Source: an uncultured Eubacteriales bacterium
Lineage (GTDB): Bacteria; Bacillota; Clostridia; Lachnospirales; Anaerotignaceae
DNA: 20,034 nucleotides
Direction of reading: 5' to 3'
NCBI GenBank assembly: GCA_900548595.1
Contig: URLB01000018.1
Coordinates: forward strand, 1 to 20,034
Each line of letters opens with the position of its first letter. The first letter of the stretch is position 1. Made by a program: the position numbers and the translations under genes. Under the pieces are notes generated by a model. That model had not been told where the DNA came from. It saw only the letters and a list, made by a program, of their open reading frames with translations, and made no database searches. Shown in pieces: positions 13,742 to 20,034 of the stretch.

Positions 13742-14302
13742 TTAAACAGCCACTGTCAGCTGTAAAACCGTCTTTCCCATGCCGTACATCTTTTTGTATA
13801 CAGCCGTGCATTTTTTAAATTTTTCAAATGTCCTTACGGCTTCACATTCATTGCAGTAAACTTTCCAACAGCCTACGCATTTGCAGTTAAGCCCTTTGTT
13901 ATCTATAAAGCCCCTAACGTCGCCCAAAGGATAACCGAGAAAAACGCCTATTTCATGGGGAAAACCGTCAGTCTTAGCAATTCTTCTTTTCAATAACGCA
14001 ACCGACTTTTCAACGGTCAGTCCCCCATAACCGTAGGTCTTTAAAAATTCCGACGTTTCGGTTTCCGCAAGCTCCGCCCTCAGTCGGCTCGGTCTGTATA
14101 CATATATGAGCGACCTGCCGTCTTTTTTTGCCATTACCGATACGACTATATCTTTTTTATTAAGCTTCATATTAAGTTGCTTTACCTGCTCCAAAACGTC
14201 ATTTTCCGCCATACAACAGCTGAAAAGTCCTGCCGGCTTTATGCCTGCCAATGTGGGCGAGCAGTGCTCTATTATACATTTCTCAACAGAACATATCGGC
14301 AT
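13742..14302 (-). CDS. DUF3793 family protein, Cys-rich
   Basis: This 186-residue protein of unknown biochemical role is recognisable by CSPTLAGIKPAGLFSCC near the N-terminus and FLGYPLGDVRGFIDNKG in the second half. It is rich in cysteine: C4, C9, C14, C29, C30, then the C-terminal cluster NCKCVGCWKVYCNECEA and KKC, a layout that could bind a metal or cluster. DUF3793 genes are repeatedly found beside DUF2325 and flavodoxin genes in Clostridia. The start is placed at ATG 14302, eight to nine nt after AGGTGA; a GTG at 14314 would place that site inside the gene. It overlaps the DUF2325 gene by 20 bp, so the two are translated together. Confidence 0.8.
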   Translation of the reverse strand: MPICSVEKCIIEHCSPTLAGIKPAGLFSCCMAENDVLEQVKQLNMKLNKKDIVVSVMAKKDGRSLIYVYRPSRLRAELAETETSEFLKTYGYGGLTVEKSVALLKRRIAKTDGFPHEIGVFLGYPLGDVRGFIDNKGLNCKCVGCWKVYCNECEAVRTFEKFKKCTAVYKKMYGMGKTVLQLTVAV

Positions 14303-14609
14303 ATTCGCAATCACCTGCCTTCGGACAAAACGTACAGTGCTCCTTCATTATTTCATGCAGGGCAGCCGCGCTGGAAGTATGTGTACGCGCCACTTTCGTT
14401 CCGCTCTTTTTCGCTTCCTGAAGGGCGCACGCCGTCATACTGTGCGAAACCGTATTTGTAAAGAGTATAAGCAGGTCGGGACTGCCTATTTTTCTTTTAA
14501 GGGAGCTTGCTTCCTTTGTAAATACCTTTGCTTTATAACCATAGGTCTTGCATATCTGCATATACTGTCTTTCCATTCTCTCGTTACCGCCTATTATAAC
14601 GACGCTCAT
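14283..14609 (-). CDS. DUF2325 family protein with C-terminal four-Cys cluster
   Basis: This 108-residue protein begins MSVVIIGGNERMERQY, the hallmark of the DUF2325 family, and has a Rossmann-like alternating pattern (VVIIGG, AKVFTK, LLILFTN, TKVARTHTSS). The end carries C92-x2-C95-x5-C101-x6-C108 in CTFCPKAGDCEYADMFC, which looks like a metal or iron-sulfur site. The family's role is unknown. The start is ATG at 14609, seven nt after GGAGG; the GTG just before it at 14612 is too close to that site. It opens the DUF2325-DUF3793-flavodoxin set, and an operator-like palindrome lies directly upstream. Confidence 0.8.
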   Translation of the reverse strand: MSVVIIGGNERMERQYMQICKTYGYKAKVFTKEASSLKRKIGSPDLLILFTNTVSHSMTACALQEAKKSGTKVARTHTSSAAALHEIMKEHCTFCPKAGDCEYADMFC

Positions 14610-14625
14610 CACATTACCTCCTTTT

Positions 14626-14643
14626 AGTTAGTATTGCCTAACT
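14626..14643 (-). promoter_or_regulatory. DtxR/IdeR-like operator candidate upstream of DUF2325
   Basis: On the minus strand the site reads AGTTAGGCAATACTAACT, with 6-bp inverted arms AGTTAG/CTAACT and a 6-bp centre. It lies between a hairpin (14660-14677) and the DUF2325 ribosome binding site. A close relative, AGTTAGCTTTGACTAATT, sits before feoB. The TTAG...CTAA form resembles DtxR-family iron or manganese boxes. Confidence 0.5.
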
Positions 14644-14659
14644 CAAACTTTTATTTAAA

Positions 14660-14677
14660 GCGGACTTTTACGTCCGC
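14660..14677 (-). terminator. Weak terminator-like hairpin after the P-type ATPase
   Basis: Minus strand GCGGAC-GTAAAA-GTCCGC followed by TTTAAATAAAAG. The stem has only 6 bp and the T tract is interrupted, so termination would be partial. It lies 23 bp after the ATPase stop. Confidence 0.4.
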
Positions 14678-14699
14678 AAAGTGTTTAGAATAGAATTTA

Positions 14700-16776
14700 T
14701 CATACTTTGATAAGTGGGCGCATACACGAGGCGCTCATACCCATAGTAGATGCATTATGTAAAAATGCCGCCCTACCGGGCGCTGTAATACCGGCAATGC
14801 CTAATATTAAAAGAGCCGTATTAAAACCTACAACAAACCTATAACTGTTGTTTATTCTTGCAAGAAGCTGTTCGGAAAGTTTTCTCATAACAGCAAGTTT
14901 TCTTAAATCCGATGATAATATCGTTACATCAGCTACCTCCCTTGCTATATCCGATGAATCTTTCATGGATACCGAAACATCTGCTGCCGCCAATGCAGGA
15001 GAATCGTTTACTCCGTCTCCTACCATTATTACTGTACGACCGCTGTTTTTATAGCTCTCGACAATTGCCGCCTTTTCATCCGGCAATACCTGCGAACGGT
15101 ACTCATCAATGCCGAGTTTTTCACATACTGCCTTTGCAGCTCCATCGGAATCGCCTGTAAGCATAACTATATTTTTTATTCCCAACTGTCTTAAAGTTGA
15201 AATTGTTTCGGCAGCCTCATTTCTCGGAGGATCGTTTATAAATATTACGCCTGCCAATTTTCCTCCCGCCGCCAAATAAAGAGCGGAACCTCCGTTTGCG
15301 GCATCTTCGGCTGCTTTCATCTGTTCTTGTGTATACTCCGTATGTTCATCCTCGAAAACAAAGTGTGCGCTTCCTATAAGAACCCTTTCGCCCTTCAGTT
15401 TTGTTACTACGCCGTGTGCGACCACATACTCAACCTCTGCGTGCTCTTCCTCATGCACCAGACCTCTTTCTTCGGCACATCTTACTACTGCCCTTGCCAT
15501 TGAGTGGGGAAAATGTTCCTCAATACAGGCAGCCGTTTTCAGCACCTCTTCCTCTGTATAACCGCAAAACGCCTTTATTCCGCTTACTGTCGGGCAAGCT
15601 TCCGTCAATGTTCCGGTTTTGTCGAATATAACCGTATCCGCATTGGCAAATGCCTAAAAACTTTCCGCCCTTTACCATTATCTTGCGTGAAGCAGCCTCT
15701 CGCATTGCCGAAATAACGGAAATAGAAGCAGAAAGCTTTATTCCGCAAGAATAGTCAACCATAAATACCGACAGAGCTTTGTTTATGTTCCTTGTAATAA
15801 TCCCTGTGGCAACAGCCCCTATAAAACTGAACGGCACTATACTGTCAGCCATTTTTTCCGCTCTGCTTTGGACACCTGCCTTAAGATTTTCGGAATTTTC
15901 TATAAGTCCTACTATCTGTTGTATTCTGCTTTCATGCGGCAAAGCCGTTACTTTTATATCTATACAGCCTTCTGCTGCCACTGTACCGGCATATACACTT
16001 ACTCCTGTTTTTTTATGTACCGGCAATGATTCTCCCGTAATGGAAGCCTCATTTACCATGGCGTCGCCGAAAACAACAACTCCGTCCACAGGTATAAGAG
16101 ATCCTGTTCTTATTCTGATTACATCATCTTTTTTGATTTCCGACATGGGAACCGATATTTCATTTCCGTTGGAAACAACCCAGACTGAATCCACATTAAC
16201 CGAAAGCGACTGAGTAAGGGCGGTTGTAGTGCGCTTTTTGGTATATTCCTCTAACATAGACGACAGCTTCAACAAAAACATTACCGAACCTGCTGTCTTT
16301 ATATCCTTTTGTGCCATCGCCGCCCCTATCGAAGCAGCGTCAAGAACGGGTACATCAAGCCTCATATTAAACAGGCTTGCCACTCCATCCTTCCAAAAGC
16401 CCAATGCCTTTAAAAATATCAACGATGTCCTTGCAGGCATCGGAAGGAATTTCTTTAAATAATGTCCCGCAACGAGAAAAACTGTCTTTGTGATGAAATC
16501 ATCATCAATTTGTTTTTTTGTATCGTTACCCCGAGGTTTACCCACGGGAAGAGAGGTTCTTTTTATACCGTCAAGAATGGAAAGCACGGTTTGTCTTTTA
16601 TTATTGGGATAGTTTACCAGAATACTCCCGTTGACGGGACAGACTTCCACATTATCGGTATCGGCTCCGTTTCTTATCATATCTGCGATTCCCCAGCCTT
16701 GTTCGGTTGTAAAAACGCCTGCCCCGCATCTTACACGGATTCTGCCCGGTCTGTCATATACTATTTTATATTTCAT
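14700..16776 (-). pseudogene. P1B-type heavy-metal ATPase, frameshifted before the DKTGT motif
   Basis: This is a metal-translocating P-type ATPase that would be about 692 residues. The intact 5' part (residues 1-374) holds an HMA_2-like N-terminal domain (YDRPGRIRVRCG), helices, the actuator loop with TGES at 247-250, and the transmembrane motif SCGIK at 343-347 in place of CPC. The frame then breaks at 15652-15657: the family sequence KGGKFL-E-AFANADTV needs two more bases, so TTAGGCA appears to have lost two from TTAG(AG)GCA. The other frame continues with FDKTGTLT (phosphorylated Asp at 15621-15623), HFPHS, TGDS, GDGVNDSPA and a normal C-terminus. Translation from 16776 ends with about 44 wrong residues and no catalytic Asp. 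Sequencing error, a real pseudogene, or recoding are all possible. Its start overlaps the DUF6110 stop by one base. Confidence 0.85.
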
Positions 16777-17024
16777 TATTCATCAGCGCCTTCATTGTCT
16801 TCTGCTGCCGCAGCCTTCTCTCTGGCGTCATTGCAAATATCCTGTGCGTCTTCTTTAATATTCTGTATAGTTGCAGCCGCATCGTTTTTAAGCTTCATTC
16901 CCACTGCTATGCCTTTTACACAGGCTTCCCTTGTACAAGGCGCTTTAAGTACTTTTGATCCGATTACAGCCGTAGCCATTCCGCCTACAAATGTCCACAT
17001 TTTTTTGTTTTTATACCATTCCAT
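16776..17024 (-). CDS. DUF6110-like small protein of metal-ATPase loci
   Basis: This 82-residue protein opens with MEWYKNKKMWTFVGGMATA, a hydrophobic N-terminal segment (about residues 9-22) that could be membrane-associated, then KAPCTREACVKG with two cysteines five apart, and an Ala/Glu/Lys-rich helical tail that is acidic at the end (EDNEGADE). This matches the DUF6110 type of protein usually encoded next to P1B ATPases in Firmicutes; the function is not established, and a metal-handing or ATPase-partner role is plausible. The start is ATG at 17024 behind AAAGGA. The stop TAA shares its last A with the ATPase ATG (TAATG), so the two are tightly coupled. Confidence 0.7.
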   Translation of the reverse strand: MEWYKNKKMWTFVGGMATAVIGSKVLKAPCTREACVKGIAVGMKLKNDAAATIQNIKEDAQDICNDAREKAAAAEDNEGADE

Positions 17025-17038
17025 AATAAAATCCTTTC

Positions 17039-17365
17039 TTACATAATGTCGTCCGCAACTGAAATAAGCATAAGTGCGAATTCTTCCGTTTTATCGGGAG
17101 GAAGGGAGAAACTTTCCGTCAATTTATCAGATGTCTCCTTTACGCGTTTGAGCAGTCTGTCTGACAATTCTCTGCCCTTTCGGGTAAAACTGACGGTTTT
17201 ATTTTCGTTTTTTATAACTATCTCCTCTTCCTCGAGTTTTACAAGCATATTAAAGGCGCTCGACCTCTTTACATTGAGAATTTTAGCCACATCGGCAGTC
17301 CTTATATGTTCACCCATTCCGCCCAGTACAAGTATGTATTTCAGCTGAGCGGCAGACAAACTCAT
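17039..17365 (-). CDS. DtxR/MarR-like winged-helix regulator, short form
   Basis: This 108-residue DNA-binding protein has a winged helix-turn-helix over about residues 5-70 (IRTADVAKILNVKRSSAFNMLVKLEEEEIVIK is the helix-turn-helix region, here IRTADVAKILNVKRSS; the wing is NKTVSFTRKGRELSDRLL). It reads like the N-terminal domain of DtxR/MntR iron or manganese repressors. The C-terminal ~35 residues form a helix, but the metal-ligand pattern of MntR/DtxR (His and Glu/Cys in RH...EAC..EH) is not visible, so metal sensing in the usual way is doubtful. The start ATG at 17365 overlaps the stop of the FeoB-associated peptide (ATGA), with GGAGGAG upstream. It sits inside the feo operon, as FeoC-like or DtxR-like genes often do, and may regulate it. 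Confidence 0.78.
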   Translation of the reverse strand: MSLSAAQLKYILVLGGMGEHIRTADVAKILNVKRSSAFNMLVKLEEEEIVIKNENKTVSFTRKGRELSDRLLKRVKETSDKLTESFSLPPDKTEEFALMLISVADDIM

Positions 17366-17514
17366 CTTTTCTCCTCCGAGGTGCATCCATGGCAGCCTCC
17401 TCCGCAGCCCGAGCAGCCCGAGCATGTCTTCCCGTTCTTTTTATCGTTTATCATCGATTTTATGATAACGGCAGCTATTAACACCACTACTGCCCCTACA
17501 ATCCATGTAGCCAT
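17362..17514 (-). CDS. FeoB-associated Cys-rich membrane peptide
   Basis: This 50-residue peptide has one N-terminal transmembrane helix (TWIVGAVVVLIAAVIIK), a short basic linker (NDKKNGK) and a Cys-rich tail: TCSGCSGCGGGCHGCTSEEKR, cut here to CSGCSGCGGGCHGC, with five cysteines spaced by two or three residues plus one His. This is the FeoB-associated Cys-rich family, encoded directly after feoB in many Clostridia and thought to receive or guide Fe(II) at the membrane. The start is ATG at 17514 behind AAAGGAG, 21 bp after the feoB stop. The stop overlaps the next start. It is easily missed because of its size. Confidence 0.88.
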   Translation of the reverse strand: MATWIVGAVVVLIAAVIIKSMINDKKNGKTCSGCSGCGGGCHGCTSEEKR

Positions 17515-17535
17515 AAAAAATTCTCCTTTCTTTCA

Positions 17536-19710
17536 TCAGTTTACGGCATCTACGGCACGGAGTGGATTACTTTCCTTGCTTGTATAGCCTTTTCTGAAAA
17601 TCATATAGATTATAAACAAAAGTACAATTACAGCCGCTATCGTTCCTGCTCCGAAAGCAACCTCGCCTGTTATAAGACCGACAAGCTGATAGATTATGAG
17701 AGAGGCAGCATACGCAAGTCCGCACTGGTATCCTATTGCCGCCCATGTCCATTTTCCGTTGTTCATTTCACGCTTTATTGCACCGATTGCCGCAAAGCAG
17801 GGAGCGCATAAAAGGTTGAACACAAGGAACGAGTATGCCGAAAGCTGTGTAAAGTGTGCCGCTATGGGTGCAAGTCCCGCAAAAGCGCCTTCCTCTACCA
17901 TGCCGAGGGCGTCGCCTGCCACAGCGTAGAGCGTACCGAATGTGCCGACAACTTCTTCTTTTGCAACAAGACCAAGAACAGTAGCCGCACTTGCCTGCCA
18001 TGTTCCGAAGCCGAGCGGTCTGAAAATCATCGCAAGGGCTGAACCTATCTGTCCGAGTATGGAAGCGTCCATATTTTCCACTGCGCCGAAGCCTGCCGAC
18101 GTAAATCCGTAGCTTGATGTAAACCATACGAATATTGAAGCAAGCGTTATTATCGTTCCCGCTTTTTTGATATATGACCAGCCTCTTTCCCATGTGCCTC
18201 TCAGTACGTTCATAAGAGTAGGTCTATGGTATGCGGGAAGCTCCATAACGAAAGGAGCAGGCTCTCCCGCAAAGGGTTTTGTCTTTTTAAGTATGATACC
18301 CGAAACTACGATTGCCGCAACGCCTACAAAGTATGCCGACGGCGCTACCCACCATGCTCCCCCGAATACGGCGCCTGCCATGAGGGCAACGATGGGCATT
18401 TTTGCTCCGCATGGGATAAATGTTGTTGTCATAATGGTCATTTTACGGTCTCTGTCCTGCTCGATAGTACGGGAAGCCATTATACCCGGTACTCCGCAGC
18501 CTGTTCCCACAAGCATCGGTATAAAGCTTTTTCCCGAAAGACCGAAACGTCTGAAAATACGGTCCATGATGAATGCGATACGAGCCATATATCCGCAGTC
18601 CTCCAGTATGCACAGCATAAGGAAAAGTATCAGCATCTGCGGTACGAAGCCGAGAACCGCGCCTACGCCCGAAACAATACCGTCAACTACAAGTCCCACA
18701 AGCCAAGGCGCTGTATTTATGCTTTCCAAAAAGCCTCTTAACGGTTCAACTATCCACTCTCCGACAAAAACATCGTTTGTCCAGTCCGTTACTATAGTTC
18801 CTACCGTTGTTACGGATATGTAGTATACGGCAATCATTATTACCGCAAAAATCGGAAGGGCAAGCCATCTGTTTGTTACTATCCTGTCTATTTTGTCGGA
18901 TGTGCTCATATTGCCTCTGTTTTTCTTTTTATAGCAGTCGTCGATTATTTTCGCTATCCAATCGTATCTTGCCGCCGTTATTATGGATTCGGAATCGTCG
19001 TCCATCTCATTTTCACATGTTACGATATCGTTTTCGATATGTTTCAGCTTATCCGTCGGTATATTAAGCTGTTCCAATACTTTTTTATCTCGTTCAAATA
19101 TCTTTACGGCATACCATCTCTGCTGTTCCTCCGGCATGGAGTGGAGAGCCGCCTCCTCTATATGGGCAAGGGCATGTTCCACACAGCCGTCAAACTTATG
19201 CAAGGGAATTGTTTTTTCACCCGATGAGGCTATTTCAACAGCCTTCTGAGCCGCCTCGTCAACTCCGTCTCCCCTAAGAGCCGATATTTCGCATACGGTA
19301 ACGCCCAGTTCCTTTTCCAATCTCTTTGTATCTATTTTGTCGCCGTTTTTCTTTACGACGTCCATCATGTTCACTGCCATAACGACGGGTATGCCCAGTT
19401 CCGTAAGCTGCGTCGTAAGGTAGAGGTTTCTTTCTATATTCGTTCCGTCTACTATGTTCAGTATTACGTCGGGCCTTTCGTTTATAAGATAATTTCTTGC
19501 CACTACCTCCTCCAAGGTATAGGGTGAAAGCGAATATATACCCGGCAGGTCTGTTATGATTACGTTTTTACGTCCTTTAAGTTTACCCTCTTTTTTCTCT
19601 ACGGTTACCCCAGGCCAGTTGCCCACAAACTGATTTGAACCGGTCAACGCGTTAAAAAGTGTTGTTTTTCCGCTGTTCGGATTGCCGGCCAGCGCTATTT
19701 TAATTCCCAT
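17536..19710 (-). CDS. feoB: Ferrous iron transporter FeoB
   Basis: This 724-residue membrane Fe(II) uptake protein has an N-terminal GTPase: G1 GNPNSGKT at 9-16, G2 NWPGVTVEKKEG, G3 DLPGIYSLSPY, G4 NMMD and G5 near EISALRGDG. A helical GDI-like spacer of about 100 residues follows, then the permease with two Gate motifs; GTGCGVPGIMASRTI and TFIPCGAKMPIV carry the conserved Gate Cys residues. About eight to ten membrane helices follow the spacer. Length fits FeoB (about 660-770). The start is ATG at 19710 with GAGGAGG eight nt upstream. A TTG at 19755 in the same frame lacks a binding site and would cover the probable operator. It lies 66 bp after feoA and begins a tightly packed set. Confidence 0.96.
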   Translation of the reverse strand: MGIKIALAGNPNSGKTTLFNALTGSNQFVGNWPGVTVEKKEGKLKGRKNVIITDLPGIYSLSPYTLEEVVARNYLINERPDVILNIVDGTNIERNLYLTTQLTELGIPVVMAVNMMDVVKKNGDKIDTKRLEKELGVTVCEISALRGDGVDEAAQKAVEIASSGEKTIPLHKFDGCVEHALAHIEEAALHSMPEEQQRWYAVKIFERDKKVLEQLNIPTDKLKHIENDIVTCENEMDDDSESIITAARYDWIAKIIDDCYKKKNRGNMSTSDKIDRIVTNRWLALPIFAVIMIAVYYISVTTVGTIVTDWTNDVFVGEWIVEPLRGFLESINTAPWLVGLVVDGIVSGVGAVLGFVPQMLILFLMLCILEDCGYMARIAFIMDRIFRRFGLSGKSFIPMLVGTGCGVPGIMASRTIEQDRDRKMTIMTTTFIPCGAKMPIVALMAGAVFGGAWWVAPSAYFVGVAAIVVSGIILKKTKPFAGEPAPFVMELPAYHRPTLMNVLRGTWERGWSYIKKAGTIITLASIFVWFTSSYGFTSAGFGAVENMDASILGQIGSALAMIFRPLGFGTWQASAATVLGLVAKEEVVGTFGTLYAVAGDALGMVEEGAFAGLAPIAAHFTQLSAYSFLVFNLLCAPCFAAIGAIKREMNNGKWTWAAIGYQCGLAYAASLIIYQLVGLITGEVAFGAGTIAAVIVLLFIIYMIFRKGYTSKESNPLRAVDAVN

Positions 19711-19727
19711 GTTCTGTTCCTCCTCGA

Positions 19728-19745
19728 AATTAGTCAAAGCTAACT
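19728..19745 (-). promoter_or_regulatory. DtxR/IdeR-like operator and promoter region of feoB
   Basis: Minus strand AGTTAGCTTTGACTAATT; the arms AGTTAG and CTAATT pair at 5 of 6. It overlaps a candidate promoter TTGGAA (19755-19750), 17-nt spacer, TAATTT (19732-19727), so a bound repressor would cover spacer and -10. It matches the site before DUF2325 at 12 of 18 positions, including both arms. Confidence 0.45.
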
Positions 19746-19753
19746 TTTGTTCC

Positions 19754-19776
19754 AAAAAAGACAGGCGTTTTCGCCT
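19754..19776 (-). terminator. Terminator-like hairpin between feoA and feoB
   Basis: Minus strand AGGCG-AAAA-CGCCT (19776-19763) followed after GTC by TTTTTT (19759-19754). The stem is only 5 bp but has a stable tetraloop and a clean T run. It would let feoA be made in excess of feoB, or separate two units. Confidence 0.5.
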
Positions 19777-19998
19777 TTATTCCACTTCTATCATCTGCGC
19801 GTCTGCCTTGCGCAGTGATAATTCATAACCGCGGACATTGACCTCAATCGGATCGCCCAGCGGAGCAACCTTACGCACGTACACCTGTGTGCCTTTGGTG
19901 ATTCCCATATCCATAATCCGCCGTCTGACAGCGCCCTCGCCATGCAGCTTTTTGACGGAAACCGTTTCTCTGACCGGAATGTCTTTTAACGTTTTCAT
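19777..19998 (-). CDS. feoA: Ferrous iron transport accessory protein FeoA
   Basis: This 73-residue SH3-like-fold protein works with FeoB in Fe(II) uptake. It shows the family pattern: MKTLKDIPVRETVSVKKLHG, cut here to KDIPVRETVSVKKL; then RRRIMDMGITKGTQVYV, the conserved MDMGI(T)KG turn; VAPLGDPIEVNVRGYELSLRK; and the C-terminal A-x-x-I-x-V. The start is ATG at 19998 behind AAAAGGAG. Its base composition is odd: about 54% G+C over 19801-19980 against about 44% in nearby feoB, with GTC, GTG and CTG preferred where neighbours use GTA and ATA. Local transfer of feoA is possible. More of the operon, perhaps a second feoA, may lie beyond the right edge. Confidence 0.95.
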   Translation of the reverse strand: MKTLKDIPVRETVSVKKLHGEGAVRRRIMDMGITKGTQVYVRKVAPLGDPIEVNVRGYELSLRKADAQMIEVE

Positions 19999-20034
19999 TC
20001 TGTTCTCCTTTTTTATATCATGATCTTATTGGCC

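Noticed and set aside
15520..16776. Annotating the ATPase as two separate intact genes
   Set aside because: The conserved DKTGT segment falls between the two frames, the second part would begin at a TTG inside TLT, and family alignment runs across the junction with only two bases missing.
16462..17046. Plus-strand open frame of 194 codons
   Set aside because: Lies opposite the ATPase 5' part and DUF6110 gene, both well supported; the translation has low-complexity Ser/Ala runs typical of antisense frames.
18167..18823. Plus-strand open frame of 218 codons
   Set aside because: Fully antisense to feoB, whose motifs are intact; no start signals.
17536..19755. Longer feoB starting at TTG 19755
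   Set aside because: No ribosome binding site there, and the 15 extra residues are not typical of FeoB; ATG 19710 has GAGGAGG at good spacing.
1..20034. CRISPR arrays, tRNA or rRNA genes, transposases, integrases
   Set aside because: No regularly spaced repeats, no tRNA-like or rRNA-like conserved segments, and no mobile-element proteins were seen on either strand.

Overview
The window looks like a chromosomal piece of an anaerobic Clostridia-type Firmicute. Support for this: strong Shine-Dalgarno sites of the AGGAGG type, textbook sigma-A promoters in AT-rich spacers, heavy use of ATA and AAA codons, and gene families typical of that group (FeoB-associated Cys-rich peptide, DUF6110, DUF3793, DUF2325, XRE-cupin regulators, paired clostridial cardiolipin synthases). 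No rRNA, tRNA, CRISPR array, phage or insertion sequence was seen.

Region 1 (1-5825) is a transport and hydrolysis module. On the minus strand a PotBCA-type ABC importer (two permeases, GTG-started ATPase) is followed by its lipoprotein binding protein, which runs off the left edge. A perfect TTGACA-17-TATAAT promoter lies just upstream, and its short leader folds into a two-part hairpin that overlaps a hairpin holding part of the ribosome binding site. Upstream of this, also on minus, are an OsmC-like protein and an M20 amidohydrolase. Divergent from them is an XRE-cupin regulator with a TTG start. The layout suggests uptake and deacylation or hydrolysis of a polyamine-like or acylated amine/amino acid compound under control of the XRE-cupin protein; the substrate is not known.

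Region 2 (5934-7998) is a single secreted 655-residue SGNH/GDSL hydrolase with its own promoter and a bidirectional terminator shared with the XRE-cupin gene.

Region 3 (8112-12346), plus strand, holds two tandem cardiolipin synthases, a low-molecular-weight protein tyrosine phosphatase and a YgjV-like membrane protein. The first cardiolipin synthase is odd: the well-placed ribosome binding site serves an upstream ATG in a different frame, and a run of 15 A residues inside an imperfect duplication separates it from the enzyme frame. One A fewer, or loss of the duplicated segment, would join them.

Region 4 (12345-20034), minus strand, is an iron cluster: feoA, feoB, a 50-residue FeoB-associated Cys-rich peptide, a short DtxR-like winged-helix protein, a DUF6110 protein and a P1B-type metal ATPase whose reading frame is broken just before the DKTGT phosphorylation motif; then DUF2325, DUF3793 and a short flavodoxin, and finally a small lipoprotein and a GNAT acetyltransferase. 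Similar 18-bp partly palindromic sites sit in front of feoB and in front of the DUF2325-DUF3793-flavodoxin set, which suggests one metal-responsive regulon covering iron uptake and flavodoxin-based iron sparing.
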